Program-made: the position numbers and the translations under genes
Shown: positions 1-8,745 of the stretch, piece after piece
Layout: each line of letters begins with the position of its first letter
Position numbering within the stretch: the stretch's first letter is position 1
Origin: an uncultured bacterium
GTDB lineage: Bacteria > Bacteroidota > Bacteroidia > Bacteroidales > Bacteroidaceae
Direction of reading: 5' to 3'
NCBI GenBank assembly: GCA_905216095.1
Contig: CAJMSQ010000027.1
Location: forward strand, 1 to 34,373
DNA: 34,373 nt
The notes under the pieces: model-generated
Database searches by the model: none
What the model was told of the DNA's origin: nothing
What the model saw: only the letters and a program-made list of their open reading frames with translations

Positions 1-394
1 TCTTTGAAGGTTACGCAACGCGCAGAAGGATAATGCAGTAGATAACTAACTAAATCGTAACCTATTACTATCAAGAGTAATTAGCCTACGCTCATTTCCA
101 ATAAATTACACTCTTTTCGTAACTTCTTGATGCAAAAATACTAAGAAAATAATATTAGGTTAAGCAACCGACTAATTATTTTACATTTTCATACTGTTTT
201 TTCACAAAAAGCAATAGCAGTCCTACCGTCCGCGGCTGCTATTCCCAACGCGCCCCACGCTGTTCTCCGATTGTCGGAAACCGCTTTACGCAGTACTACG
301 ACATCAGAAAAGAAGCGGAAGACAAGGTCCCGTTTTCATCAGCCCGGGGAGCGTTTCCACGGGCAACCGGACTTTTTAACATTTGCCTTGCGAC
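1..394. other. Non-coding left edge; possible leftward promoter and hairpin
   Basis: I see no convincing gene here; the reading frame at 271-558 runs into repeat element A and resembles no family. A TATTTTTG box on the minus strand (133-140), with a TTGC about 23 bp upstream (164-167), could be the promoter of a leftward gene outside the window, but the spacing is loose. An 8-bp inverted repeat (AATAGCAG 213-220 with CTGCTATT 236-243) is followed on the minus strand by a T-rich stretch and could be a leftward terminator, although no leftward gene is seen to its right. Confidence 0.35.
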
Positions 395-647
395 GAATTA
401 ACATTTCTTGCTTTCGGGCGAAAAATGTTGTATATTTGCAGTACGGAAGTGCGGAGGACGGCGAAAGCTGTCCTTTTCTTGTATTAAAAAGCCCTTTTCC
501 GGCACAAACCATCCCTATGACAGGATTTCGCAGATGGCTTGTAGGGGAAAATACATGACTTATAGGAATTTCCGTCCCTGCATGTAGGAGAAACTACAAG
601 GCATGTACGCCGCGCCAAAAGTGCACGAAAGTTAAAAATGTTAATGT
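395..647 (+). repeat. Dispersed ~250-bp intergenic element, copy A
   Basis: One of four copies in this window (the others are B, C and D). Read on the plus strand it starts with GAATTAACA and TTCTTGC and has a TATATTTG -7 box at 431-438. A GGACGGC-gaaa-GCTGTCC hairpin with a T-rich tail follows at 456-480. The middle carries several CATGTAG-like motifs (about 539-607), and the copy ends with AAAGTTAAAAATGTTAATGT at 628-647. The ends are imperfect inverted repeats of each other. It lies upstream of nagB and points toward it, ending about 154 bp before the nagB -33 box. Copy A has the most divergent promoter end (CTTTCGG where the others have CTTTTGG). Short reading frames inside it are not taken as genes. 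Confidence 0.75.
407..480 (+). promoter_or_regulatory. Promoter plus immediate terminator hairpin in element A
   Basis: The -33 box is CTTG (407-410), the spacer is exactly 20 bp and the -7 box is TATATTTG (431-438). A hairpin with a GAAA tetraloop follows (stems 456-462 and 467-473), with a TTTTCTT tail ending at 480. The predicted transcript is only about 35 nt unless RNA polymerase reads through. The promoter call rests on the Bacteroidetes consensus; the RNA is inferred. Confidence 0.6.
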
Positions 648-801
648 CGGAAGAAAACCGCACCGGCATCCCCACCCCGTTCTGCCGGAAACGTACGCCT
701 CATGAGCCAGGACCGTGCAGCCGGCTTGTGCATGTGCAAACGTATTATTGCCCATCCGGGACTTCCGGAACATCACATTTTAAGAAAATATAAGTAGATT
801 T

Positions 802-832
802 TTTGTCGCGTTGCAAAGATTCGCTATATTTG
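802..832 (+). promoter_or_regulatory. nagB promoter
   Basis: TTTG (802-805) and TATATTTG (825-832) are separated by 19 bp, matching the Bacteroidetes consensus. The leader to the nagB ATG would be roughly 30 nt, AT-rich and without a Shine-Dalgarno sequence. nagB therefore has its own promoter downstream of repeat element A. Confidence 0.8.
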
Positions 833-866
833 CGAGAAACTTATCAACCATCAATCTAAACAAATC

Positions 867-1658
867 ATGAGAGTCATTATCGAACCCGATTACGAGAAGC
901 TGTCCCAATGGGCTGCCGACTATGTGGTAAACAAAATCAACGCCGCCAATCCGACAGCCGAGAAACCTTTTGTGCTCGGACTGCCCACCGGCTCCTCGCC
1001 CATCGGCATGTACAAGGCACTTGTAAAGGCCAACAAGGAAGGCCGCGTAAGTTTCAAACACGTAGTGACGTTCAACATGGACGAATACGTGAACCTGCCC
1101 GAAGAACACCCCGAAAGCTATCACTCTTTCATGGCCGAAAACCTTTTCAACCACATCGACTGCCCGAAAGAGAACATACATCTGCTCAACGGCAACGCCG
1201 CCGACCTTGAAGCGGAATGCGCCCACTACGAACAGATGATACTTGAAGCCGGCGGCATCGACCTCTTCATCGGAGGTATCGGCCCTGACGGACACATCGC
1301 CTTCAACGAACCGGGCAGCTCGCTCACCAGCCGCACCCGCCAGAAGACACTTACCACCGACACCCGCGTGGCCAACTCACGCTTCTTCGGCGGCAAGCCC
1401 GAAAATGTACCGGCAACCGCTCTGACCGTAGGCGTGGGCACCGTGATGTCCGCCAAGGAAGTGCTGATTCTCTGCAACGGCCACAACAAGGCACGCGCCT
1501 TGCAGGCTGCAGTAGAAGGCCCTGTCACGCAAATGTGGACCATCTCCGTACTCCAGATGCACCAGCACGGCATCATCGTCTGCGACGAGGCTGCCTGCGA
1601 GGAAATCAAACACGGCACTTACAAGTACTTCAAGGACATTGAAAAGGACCAGCTCTAA
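867..1658 (+). CDS. nagB: Glucosamine-6-phosphate deaminase
   Basis: Converts glucosamine 6-phosphate to fructose 6-phosphate and ammonia in the cytoplasm, the step that feeds amino sugars into glycolysis. The 263-residue protein is collinear with E. coli NagB. It has the phosphate-binding segment [11 protein letters not shown] (37-47), TFNMDEY with catalytic Asp72, and [11 protein letters not shown] with Asp141, His143 and Glu148 at the same numbers as in E. coli, plus LTVGVGTVM near 185-195. The ATG at 867 lies about 35 nt downstream of a consensus -7 box and is the only sensible start. It is followed by its own terminator (1685-1729), so it is probably monocistronic. No regulator binding site is evident; repeat element A lies upstream. 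Confidence 0.97.
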   Translation: MRVIIEPDYEKLSQWAADYVVNKINAANPTAEKPFVLGLPTGSSPIGMYKALVKANKEGRVSFKHVVTFNMDEYVNLPEEHPESYHSFMAENLFNHIDCPKENIHLLNGNAADLEAECAHYEQMILEAGGIDLFIGGIGPDGHIAFNEPGSSLTSRTRQKTLTTDTRVANSRFFGGKPENVPATALTVGVGTVMSAKEVLILCNGHNKARALQAAVEGPVTQMWTISVLQMHQHGIIVCDEAACEEIKHGTYKYFKDIEKDQL

Positions 1659-1684
1659 AACAGGTTCCGGCCTGTAAACACCAA

Positions 1685-1729
1685 GGGACGGAAAATGGGC
1701 GCGACGACCCATTTCCCGTCCCGTTTTCG
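1685..1729 (+). terminator. nagB intrinsic terminator
   Basis: GGGACGG with AAATGGG pairs with CCCATTT and CCGTCCC around a short loop, followed by GTTTTCG. It lies 27 nt after the nagB stop and overlaps the most upstream possible ATG of the next gene (1695), one reason to reject that start. Confidence 0.8.
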
Positions 1730-1763
1730 TATTCATGTTTTCCACAACCACGCCCGAAACGAC

Positions 1764-3005
1764 ATGTCTGTCCTAACTCCTTTTGCCCGCCCCCTGTATG
1801 TGATGGCCAAACCGGCCGGTTCGCTCTGCAACCTTGCCTGCCGGTATTGCTACTATACGGAGAAATCGAAACTCTATACCGACACCCCGCAACACGTCAT
1901 GAGCGACGAACTGCTCGAACTGTTCACCAAACAATATATCGAGATGCAGACTTCGCCCTCCGTGCTTTTCACCTGGCACGGCGGCGAGCCGCTGATGCGT
2001 CCCATCAGTTTCTATAAAAAGGCATTGGCCTTGCAGAAGAAGTATGCCGGCGGACGCACCATCGACAATGCCATCCAGACCAACGGGACACTCATCACCG
2101 ACGAATGGGCACGCTTCCTGAAAGAGAACGGATTCCTGACAGGGGTCTCGATAGACGGACCTCAGGAATTCCATGACGAATACCGGAAAAGCCGGACCCG
2201 GCGGCCGACGTGGCATCAGGTGATGCAGGGCATCGCAACGCTGAACCGGCACGGCGTGGAATGGAATGCGATGGCGGTCGTCAATGACTTCAACGGCGAT
2301 TACCCGCTGGAATTTTATCGTTTCTTCAAGGAAATCGGTTGCCGCTACCTTCAGTTCACCCCCGTGGTGGAGCGTGCCTACCGCCATCCCGACGGCCGTA
2401 TGCTGGCCTCCCCCATTGACGGCGCAACGGCCGAAGTGACCGATTTTTCCGTCTCGCCGGAACAGTGGGGCGACTTCCTGTGCAAGCTGTTCGACGAATG
2501 GGTTCGCAACGACGTAGGCGAATACTTCGTTCAGATTTTCGACTCCACGCTTGCCGGCTGGATGGGGGTAGCACCTTCGGTGTGCAGCATGGCGGAATAT
2601 TGCGGCCATGCCGGCGTCATGGAATTCAACGGCGACGTTTACACCTGCGACCATTTTGTCTTTCCCGAGTTCAGACTGGGCAACATCCGCACACGTACGC
2701 TCATGGAGATGATGAACAGCCGCGAGCAATTGCAGTTCGGACAAAACAAGAAGGACTTGCTCACCGGCGAATGCCGCGACTGTGAATACCTGTTTGCCTG
2801 CCACGGCGAATGTCCCCGCAACCGTTTTGCCGTTTCCACGCGGGGAGAGACAGGACACAATTATCTCTGTGCGGGCTACCGCAAGTTCTTCGCCCACGTC
2901 GCACCTTATATGGACTTCATGAAATACCGGCTCACCCACGGACACCCCGCAAGCGACGTCATGCAATGGATTGCCGACGGTATGCCACCCTATCGCGACC
3001 TGTAA
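1764..3005 (+). CDS. Anaerobic sulfatase-maturating enzyme (radical SAM/SPASM)
   Basis: Oxidises the active-site Cys or Ser of sulfatases to C-alpha-formylglycine without oxygen, activating the sulfatases Bacteroidetes use on sulfated glycans. From the ATG at 1764 the protein has 413 residues. The radical-SAM motif CNLACRYC supplies Cys22, Cys26 and Cys29, followed by YY. The C-terminal SPASM region has CGHAGVMEFNGDVYTCDHFV and then CRDCEYLFACHGEC and YLCAG for two auxiliary Fe-S clusters. As I recall it, the B. thetaiotaomicron enzyme BT_0238 (chuR) is closely similar along its whole length. The alternative ATG at 1695 lies inside the nagB terminator hairpin and adds unconserved residues, so I prefer 1764. 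No sulfatase gene is seen in the window, so it must act on enzymes encoded elsewhere. Confidence 0.93.
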   Translation: MSVLTPFARPLYVMAKPAGSLCNLACRYCYYTEKSKLYTDTPQHVMSDELLELFTKQYIEMQTSPSVLFTWHGGEPLMRPISFYKKALALQKKYAGGRTIDNAIQTNGTLITDEWARFLKENGFLTGVSIDGPQEFHDEYRKSRTRRPTWHQVMQGIATLNRHGVEWNAMAVVNDFNGDYPLEFYRFFKEIGCRYLQFTPVVERAYRHPDGRMLASPIDGATAEVTDFSVSPEQWGDFLCKLFDEWVRNDVGEYFVQIFDSTLAGWMGVAPSVCSMAEYCGHAGVMEFNGDVYTCDHFVFPEFRLGNIRTRTLMEMMNSREQLQFGQNKKDLLTGECRDCEYLFACHGECPRNRFAVSTRGETGHNYLCAGYRKFFAHVAPYMDFMKYRLTHGHPASDVMQWIADGMPPYRDL

Positions 3006-3076
3006 AGCGACAAGGCGGGCATCCTATCCTCATACATGCAAGATTTGACCGCACAACTAAAAAAATCCATCAAATA

Positions 3077-3108
3077 TTTGGCCGGTATCAAAGATAATCG
3101 TACATTTG
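3077..3108 (+). promoter_or_regulatory. tRNA-Cys promoter
   Basis: TTTG (3077-3080) and TACATTTG (3101-3108) with a 20-bp spacer, 16 nt before the mature tRNA. Confidence 0.8.
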
Positions 3109-3124
3109 CACTCGTTAAGAACAA

Positions 3125-3195
3125 GGTACCCTGACCGAGTGGCTAGGTAGCGGTCTGCAAAACCGTGTACAGCAGTTCGAATCTGCTGGGTACCT
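3125..3195 (+). tRNA. tRNA-Cys (GCA)
   Basis: The acceptor stem GGTACCC (3125-3131) pairs with GGGTACC (3188-3194), and the discriminator is U (3195), as expected for cysteine. The anticodon loop CTGCAAA holds GCA at 3157-3159, and the T arm has AGCAGTTCGAATCTGCT. At 71 nt it has the usual size for this tRNA in the group. CCA is not encoded. It has its own promoter and terminator. Confidence 0.95.
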
Positions 3196-3201
3196 CTACA
3201 A

Positions 3202-3239
3202 GGCGGCCCGGAGCTATTATCGTTCCGGGCCGCCTTTTT
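3202..3239 (+). terminator. tRNA-Cys terminator
   Basis: GGCGGCCCGGA pairs with TCCGGGCCGCC and is followed by TTTTT. It is a strong GC-rich intrinsic terminator starting 7 nt after the tRNA. Confidence 0.9.
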
Positions 3240-3266
3240 ACGTCCGCAGAAAATAAGCAAAGAATA

Positions 3267-3298
3267 TTTGGCCATCCCCGCAAATCTTAATATCTTTG
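3267..3298 (+). promoter_or_regulatory. rfbACDB operon promoter
   Basis: TTTG (3267-3270) and TATCTTTG (3291-3298) with a 20-bp spacer, about 75 bp before the rfbA ATG. The AATATTTGGCC context is shared with the tRNA-Cys promoter. Confidence 0.8.
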
Positions 3299-3374
3299 TA
3301 AGATATAAGTCATCCTGCCTCCGGACAGGAACCGCAAGAAAACAAAAAGGAAAGAACTCAATCATTACAGACAA

Positions 3375-4280
3375 ATGAAAGGTATAGTATTGGCCGGCGG
3401 CTCGGGAACACGCCTGTATCCCATCACCAAGGGGGTGAGCAAGCAATTGTTGCCTATCTACGACAAACCTATGATTTATTATCCCATTTCCGCGCTTATG
3501 TTAGCCGGTATCAGGGAAATCCTAATCATCTCCACCCCTTATGACCTGCCCGGATTCAAGCGCCTGCTCGGCGACGGCTCCGACTACGGCGTGCGTTTCG
3601 AATATGCCGAACAGCCTTCGCCCGACGGACTGGCGCAGGCCTTCATCATAGGCGAACAGTTCATCGGCAACGATTCCGTCTGTCTGGTATTGGGCGACAA
3701 CATCTTCCACGGTGTAGGCTTTTCCAAAATACTGAAAGAAGCCGTCATCAATGCGGAAGAGAAAAATTCGGCCACGGTATTCGGCTACTGGGTGGACGAC
3801 CCGGAACGCTACGGCGTGGCGGAATTTGATGCAGACGGCAATTGCCTCTCCATAGAAGAGAAGCCTGAAAAGCCCAAATCCCATTATGCTGTCGTCGGTC
3901 TGTATTTTTACCCCAACAGGGTGGTGGAAGTGGCGAAGAGCATCAAGCCTTCTGCACGCGGAGAACTGGAAATCACGACCGTCAATCAGGACTTCCTGCA
4001 AAACAAGACCTTGAAAGTGCAGACTTTGGGCCGCGGCTTCGCATGGCTCGACACGGGTACGCACGACTCGCTGGCCGAAGCCTCTATATTCGTGGAGGTC
4101 ATCGAGAAGCGGCAAGGGCTCAAGATAGCCTGCCTCGAAGGCATCGCCTACCGCAAGGGATGGATTGAAAAAGAAAAACTGGAAGAGCTGGCCCGTCCCA
4201 TGCTGAAAAACCAATATGGACAGTACCTGCTGAAAGTTATCAACGAAGTGGAATACACAGGAAAAGAAAATCTGGACTGA
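3375..4280 (+). CDS. rfbA: Glucose-1-phosphate thymidylyltransferase
   Basis: RmlA-type enzyme making dTDP-glucose from dTTP and glucose 1-phosphate, the first and feedback-controlled step to dTDP-L-rhamnose. The 301 residues match the usual family length of about 290-300. The nucleotide-binding signature [20 protein letters not shown] lies at about residues 8-27, followed by [21 protein letters not shown] is the metal/phosphate loop, and [19 protein letters not shown] and [15 protein letters not shown] are the conserved sugar-binding segments. It is the first gene of a tightly packed operon: rfbC starts 3 nt after its stop. Confidence 0.97.
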   Translation: MKGIVLAGGSGTRLYPITKGVSKQLLPIYDKPMIYYPISALMLAGIREILIISTPYDLPGFKRLLGDGSDYGVRFEYAEQPSPDGLAQAFIIGEQFIGNDSVCLVLGDNIFHGVGFSKILKEAVINAEEKNSATVFGYWVDDPERYGVAEFDADGNCLSIEEKPEKPKSHYAVVGLYFYPNRVVEVAKSIKPSARGELEITTVNQDFLQNKTLKVQTLGRGFAWLDTGTHDSLAEASIFVEVIEKRQGLKIACLEGIAYRKGWIEKEKLEELARPMLKNQYGQYLLKVINEVEYTGKENLD

Positions 4281-4283
4281 CCG

Positions 4284-4859
4284 ATGGAGGTAATCAAAAC
4301 AGAATTAGAGGGAGTCGTCATCATAGAGCCGCGCATCTTTACGGATGCCAGAGGCTATTTTTTCGAATCCTTCTCCCAAAAAGAATTTGAAGAGAAAGTA
4401 CGTCCCATTTGCTTCGTACAGGACAATGAGAGCCGGTCAAGTTACGGCGTCATGCGCGGACTTCACTTCCAGCGCCCGCCTTTCACACAGAGCAAACTGG
4501 TGCGCTGCGTAAGGGGAGCGGTACTGGATGTCGCCGTGGATATCCGCAAAGGCTCTCCCACTTACGGAAAGTCGGTCGCAGTCGAACTGACCGAAGACAA
4601 TCATCGGCAGTTCTTCGTTCCGAGAGGCTTTGCGCACGGTTTCTCCGTATTGAGCGAAGAAGCGGTCTTCCAATACAAATGCGATAACTTCTATGCGCCG
4701 CAGGCAGACGGCGGTATCAGCATTCAGGACCAATCCTTGGGCATAGATTGGCGCATCCCCGCCGAACGGGCCTTGCTCAGCGAGAAAGACCTGAAGCATC
4801 CTGCGCTGTGTGACTTCGACAGTCCTTTCGACATCAACGTAAACTTATACGAACAATGA
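4284..4859 (+). CDS. rfbC: dTDP-4-dehydrorhamnose 3,5-epimerase
   Basis: RmlC cupin enzyme that epimerises dTDP-4-keto-6-deoxyglucose at C3 and C5. It has 191 residues, normal for the family. RGLHFQ carries the catalytic His61. VRGAVLDVAVDIRKGSPTYG and FFVPRGFAHGFSVLSEEAVFQYKCDNFYAP are diagnostic; Tyr131 or Tyr137 lies where the family has its catalytic tyrosine. The gene sits between rfbA and rfbD and its last codons overlap the rfbD start by 4 nt (ATGA), consistent with translational coupling. Confidence 0.96.
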   Translation: MEVIKTELEGVVIIEPRIFTDARGYFFESFSQKEFEEKVRPICFVQDNESRSSYGVMRGLHFQRPPFTQSKLVRCVRGAVLDVAVDIRKGSPTYGKSVAVELTEDNHRQFFVPRGFAHGFSVLSEEAVFQYKCDNFYAPQADGGISIQDQSLGIDWRIPAERALLSEKDLKHPALCDFDSPFDINVNLYEQ

Positions 4860-5743
4860 ATATCCTCGTAACAGGAGCCAATGGACAACTTGGCAACGAA
4901 ATGCAGTCGGTGACCGGCAAAAGCAATGACCATTACATCTTCACCGATGTGGCCGGCGACTGCATACACCTTGATATCACCGATGCCGATGCCGTTAAAG
5001 AGATGGTCGGCAGACACGATATCGGATGTATCATCAATTGTGCCGCTTACACCAATGTAGAAAAGGCGGAAGACGATGTGGAACTGTGCGGCCGGCTCAA
5101 TGCGGAAGCGCCGGGCATCCTGGCAGAGGCCATGAGCAAGGTCGGCGGTATTCTCATACACATCTCGACCGACTACGTATTCGGCAAAGAGCCATACAAT
5201 ACCCCCTGCGGCGAAGACCAGCAGGGAACGCCGACCGGCGTCTATGGCCGGACAAAACTGCAAGGCGAACAGAACATACTGAAATCCGGATGCCAGCACC
5301 TTATTATACGTACGGCATGGCTTTACAGCGAATTCGGGAAAAACTTCGCCAAGACGATGCTCAACCTGACAAGCACCAAGCCGCAATTGAATGTCGTATT
5401 TGACCAATGCGGAACGCCTACCTATGCTTACGACCTCGCAGCCGCCATATTCCACATTATGGAAAACAGAAAATATGAAGGTCATTCCGGCATATACCAT
5501 TACTCCAACGAAGGTGTCTGCTCGTGGTTCGATTTCGCAAGAATGATAGCGGAATATGCGGGACACACCTCCTGTGAAATCCAACCGTGCCACAGCGACG
5601 AATTTCCCTCAAAGGTGAAACGACCTGCTTACAGCGTCCTTGACAAGACCAAGTTCAAAGAGACTTTCGGCATAAAAGTCCCCTATTGGACCGACTCACT
5701 GAAGAAATGTATTGCAAACATAAAACAACAAAACAATGACTGA
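4856..5743 (+). CDS. rfbD: dTDP-4-dehydrorhamnose reductase
   Basis: RmlD short-chain dehydrogenase that makes dTDP-L-rhamnose with NAD(P)H. It has 295 residues. The Rossmann motif NILVTGANGQLG (2-13) is at the N-terminus, STDYVFG (104-110) carries the catalytic Thr, and YGRTK (130-134) is the YxxxK pair. It overlaps rfbC by 4 nt and rfbB by 8 nt. The start is fixed by the Rossmann motif beginning at residue 2. Confidence 0.96.
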   Translation: MNILVTGANGQLGNEMQSVTGKSNDHYIFTDVAGDCIHLDITDADAVKEMVGRHDIGCIINCAAYTNVEKAEDDVELCGRLNAEAPGILAEAMSKVGGILIHISTDYVFGKEPYNTPCGEDQQGTPTGVYGRTKLQGEQNILKSGCQHLIIRTAWLYSEFGKNFAKTMLNLTSTKPQLNVVFDQCGTPTYAYDLAAAIFHIMENRKYEGHSGIYHYSNEGVCSWFDFARMIAEYAGHTSCEIQPCHSDEFPSKVKRPAYSVLDKTKFKETFGIKVPYWTDSLKKCIANIKQQNND

Positions 5744-6881
5744 TTTCAAGCGGAATATTCTTATTACAGGCGGAGCCGGTTTTATCGGCAGCCACGTGGT
5801 ACGTCTGTTCGTGAACAAGTATCCCGACTATCACATTGTCAATCTTGACAAGCTGACCTATGCGGGTAATCTTGCCAACCTGAAGGATATAGAGGACCGC
5901 CCCAATTATACGTTCGTCAAAGCCGATATCTGTGACTTCGAGAAGATGCAGGAGCTGATGCAGAAGTATCATATCGACGGCATCATCCATCTGGCGGCCG
6001 AGAGCCACGTGGACCGTTCCATCAAAGACCCTTTCACCTTTGCCCGTACCAACGTGTTGGGAACGCTCTCCCTGCTGCAGGCAGCCAAACAATACTGGGA
6101 GGCACAGCCGGAAGGCTATGAAGGAAAACGTTTCTATCACATCTCGACCGACGAGGTCTATGGTGCCTTGGACCTGACGCATCCGGAAGGAATCGAACCG
6201 CCTTTCACGACCACGGCTTCCTCATCCGAACATCACTTGGCTTATGGAAAGGACTTCTTTTACGAGGAAACGAAATACAACCCGCACAGTCCCTACTCGG
6301 CCAGCAAGGCTTCCAGCGACCACTTCGTACGTGCATTCCACGATACCTATGGAATGCCGACCATCGTGACCAACTGCAGCAACAATTACGGCCCTTACCA
6401 ATTTCCGGAGAAGCTCATACCGCTTTTCATCAACAACATCCGTCATCGCAGGCCGCTCCCCGTATACGGCAAAGGCGAGAACGTGCGCGACTGGCTCTTT
6501 GTCGAAGACCATGCCCGGGCTATCGACTTGATTTTCCACAAAGGGAAGACAGCCGAAACGTACAACATCGGCGGCTTTAACGAATGGAAGAACATTGATA
6601 TCATCAAGGTGGTAATCAAAACCGTGGACAGAATTCTGGGTAACCCGGAAGGTCATTCGCTCGACCTCATCACTTACGTAACCGACCGTATGGGGCACGA
6701 CCTCCGATATGCCATAGACTCAACCAAACTGCAAAAGGAACTGGGCTGGGAACCGAGCCTGCAATTCGAAGAAGGCATTGAGAAAACCGTCCTTTGGTAC
6801 CTGAATCATCAAGACTGGATAGACAATATCACCTCGGGGGATTATGAAAAATACTACGAGGAGATGTACAAGAACAAATAA
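5736..6881 (+). CDS. rfbB: dTDP-glucose 4,6-dehydratase
   Basis: RmlB extended short-chain dehydrogenase converting dTDP-glucose to dTDP-4-keto-6-deoxyglucose with bound NAD. It has 381 residues with NILITGGAGFIGSH (7-20), LAAESHVDRSI, the catalytic TDE in STDEVYG (Thr138, Asp139, Glu140) and YSASK (Tyr187, Lys191). The stretch between them (about 145-182) is longer than in enterobacterial RmlB, as I recall for Bacteroides homologues. It is the last gene of the operon, and the A-C-D-B order means the second pathway enzyme is encoded last. A hairpin terminator follows. No O-antigen or capsule genes adjoin, so this looks like a housekeeping sugar-nucleotide operon. Confidence 0.97.
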   Translation: MTDFKRNILITGGAGFIGSHVVRLFVNKYPDYHIVNLDKLTYAGNLANLKDIEDRPNYTFVKADICDFEKMQELMQKYHIDGIIHLAAESHVDRSIKDPFTFARTNVLGTLSLLQAAKQYWEAQPEGYEGKRFYHISTDEVYGALDLTHPEGIEPPFTTTASSSEHHLAYGKDFFYEETKYNPHSPYSASKASSDHFVRAFHDTYGMPTIVTNCSNNYGPYQFPEKLIPLFINNIRHRRPLPVYGKGENVRDWLFVEDHARAIDLIFHKGKTAETYNIGGFNEWKNIDIIKVVIKTVDRILGNPEGHSLDLITYVTDRMGHDLRYAIDSTKLQKELGWEPSLQFEEGIEKTVLWYLNHQDWIDNITSGDYEKYYEEMYKNK

Positions 6882-6962
6882 CCATTCCTCCCCTTCTTCT
6901 GAAAGGGAAAAGTCCGCGAAACCGCTTCAAGAAACAAAGAAAGTGCGGAAAAGAAAGATATA

Positions 6963-7004
6963 AAAGCGACCCGGGAAGTATTTCATTTCTTTCCGGGTCG
7001 CTTT
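6963..7004. terminator. Bidirectional terminator between rfbB and the Crp-type gene
   Basis: AAAGCGACCCGGGAA pairs with TTTCCGGGTCGCTTT across a loop of about 12 nt. It lies between two convergent genes, with A/T runs on both sides, so it can serve both strands. Confidence 0.8.
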
Positions 7005-7026
7005 AGAAATACCTCCATCATTCCGG

Positions 7027-7713
7027 CTAACGCTTGCCGCCCATTAGCAATGTTTCGAATGACGGTATCTCAATGCGTTCGCGATGTAACACGACAAGTT
7101 TCCTTTCTTCAAGTGCATTGAGCATATCCGAAACCCTAAGTCGGGTCGAGAGCAACTCTTCCGCCAACCGTGACATCTTTATTTTCAATTCCTTCCGGCC
7201 GGCCGGACGGGAACAACGCTGCATGAGGAAATACACAAAACGGGCTTCCAAATCCACAGGCCATTGTTTCCATAGATTTCTCGTGGTCTGCTGCACTTGG
7301 GAACTGACCATATTCAGATAATTGATACGGAAAGTAGGATAGTAAAACAGAATGTCGCGAACGGCCGCCTTGTCTATCTTCAAGACCTGAAGGTCTGTGA
7401 CGGCATGGAACGAGTGCGTGAAACGAGTGCGCAGCCCGAAAAGATGCTCAGGCTGCACCACCATCGGCATGTCCATCCATTCAGACAGGACGAAGTGCTT
7501 GTTCCCGCTCAAATGGCGGGCACAAAGTTCCCCTCTCAAAATGAAAAGCAATCGGTCGCACAGGCTATCCTGATGTACAAGCACATCACCCGCCGCGACC
7601 TTCTGGAAACCGATGCGGATGCGTTCGGCTATCTCAAAGAACTCACCGCGGCCAATACCCTGGAACAACGGAAGGAGTAACAAACGTTCAAAAAAATCCA
7701 CCTGTGCGGACAT
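7027..7713 (-). CDS. Crp/Fnr-family transcriptional regulator
   Basis: Probable DNA-binding regulator of 228 residues. The N-terminal half fits a cyclic-nucleotide-binding-like beta barrel (about 15-125: PLFQGIGRGEFFEIAERI, AAGDVLVHQDSLCDRLLFILRGEL). It is followed by a dimerisation helix and a C-terminal winged-helix region (about 150-225: SRLAEELLSTRLRVSDMLNALEERKLVVLHRERIEI). I do not see the RSA-type phosphate-binding motif of cAMP-responsive Crp, nor the N-terminal cysteine set of Fnr, so the signal is unknown. It is the last gene of the minus-strand operon, 15 nt after apbE. It could regulate that operon or redox or metal genes elsewhere; no target is visible. Confidence 0.85.
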   Translation of the reverse strand: MSAQVDFFERLLLLPLFQGIGRGEFFEIAERIRIGFQKVAAGDVLVHQDSLCDRLLFILRGELCARHLSGNKHFVLSEWMDMPMVVQPEHLFGLRTRFTHSFHAVTDLQVLKIDKAAVRDILFYYPTFRINYLNMVSSQVQQTTRNLWKQWPVDLEARFVYFLMQRCSRPAGRKELKIKMSRLAEELLSTRLRVSDMLNALEERKLVVLHRERIEIPSFETLLMGGKR

Positions 7714-7728
7714 GGGACAACCGTTTTG

Positions 7729-8745
7729 TCAGGGTTGAAGATAGCGGGCCATATTCTGCGAGTACCAGACAGTATACCCGCCGGCATTGCCGGAGCAGAT
7801 AAAATAAGCGGCCAGTTCGGGATGACGCTTCAAGACGGCTTTCGCCTTTTCCGCTCCCATCACCATAAAAGCCGTCGCATAGGCATCGGCCGTCGCACAA
7901 TCCGCAGCCAGCACCGTTGCCGAGAGCAAGGTATGCCGGACCGGGTATCCGCTTTTCGGGTCAATGGTATGTGCGAACCGTTTGCCGTCACGTTCGTAGA
8001 AACGACGATAGTTTCCGCTGGTCGCCATGGCCATGTCCGTCAGGTCCAGGACGGTCTGGATTTCGCCTGTCCCGTCAGCGACTTTGTCCGAAGGCTTGTT
8101 CACGCCGATTTTCCACGGTCTTCCTTCCGGATGCTTGCCCTTCACGACGACCTCACCTCCTATCTCTATCATGTAGTCATCTATATCCAGACTGTCGAAC
8201 AAGCGGGCCACGCGGTCCACACCGTAGCCTTTGGCGATGGAACTGAAGTCGAGCATCACACGGTCGTCGGACTTCACCAGTTTACCGGCCTGTAACTTCA
8301 CTTTTTCATACCCGACAAAGGCTTTGAGGCTATCCACCTGTCCCGCCGATATGTCCTGCCGTCTGTCCGTACCGAAGCCCCAGGCGTTCACCAGCGGCGC
8401 AACCGTCACATCGAAAGCCCCGCCGGTCTCTTCGGAAACCTTTTGCGAGAGCGCGAACACTTCCTGCAACATCTCATCGGCCTCCTGCGTTTCCCCGCGA
8501 TTGATTCTCGACACCGTACTGTTGCTGTTGAACATGGACAAGGACGCATCCACTTTTTTCAGTTCGGCGAGAATGAGGGAGTCCAGGCGTTCCGTGTACT
8601 CGTACTCGATGTGATACGCCGTACCGAACACGGGACCGGAACTAATCCAAAGGCGCTGTCCACGGTTATAATTCGTGAGAATGAAATACGACCCTACGAC
8701 GAGGAACACTAAAAACAGAGCATTGATGATGTGTTTGGCTTTCAT
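7729..8745 (-). CDS. apbE: FAD:protein FMN transferase (ApbE family)
   Basis: Covalently attaches FMN from FAD to threonines of partner flavoproteins such as the Rnf and Nqr subunits, outside the cytoplasmic membrane. It has 338 residues with an N-terminal membrane anchor (about 6-24, ALFLVFLVVGSYFIL) and no lipobox Cys, so it is probably anchored by this helix. Family motifs are FGTAYHIEY, LSMFNSNSTVSRIN, DFSSIAKGYGVDRVA, IEIGGEVVVKG, SGNYRRFYERDGKRFAHTIDPKSGYPV and ADCATADAYATAFMVMG, which carries metal-binding residues. The ATG overlaps the mntP stop (ATGA). The flavoprotein it serves is not in the window. Confidence 0.94.
   Translation of the reverse strand: MKAKHIINALFLVFLVVGSYFILTNYNRGQRLWISSGPVFGTAYHIEYEYTERLDSLILAELKKVDASLSMFNSNSTVSRINRGETQEADEMLQEVFALSQKVSEETGGAFDVTVAPLVNAWGFGTDRRQDISAGQVDSLKAFVGYEKVKLQAGKLVKSDDRVMLDFSSIAKGYGVDRVARLFDSLDIDDYMIEIGGEVVVKGKHPEGRPWKIGVNKPSDKVADGTGEIQTVLDLTDMAMATSGNYRRFYERDGKRFAHTIDPKSGYPVRHTLLSATVLAADCATADAYATAFMVMGAEKAKAVLKRHPELAAYFICSGNAGGYTVWYSQNMARYLQP

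Noticed and set aside
1773..2966. 397-codon minus-strand frame opposite the sulfatase maturase
   Set aside because: The plus strand carries the radical-SAM and SPASM cysteines; the minus frame has no recognisable family.
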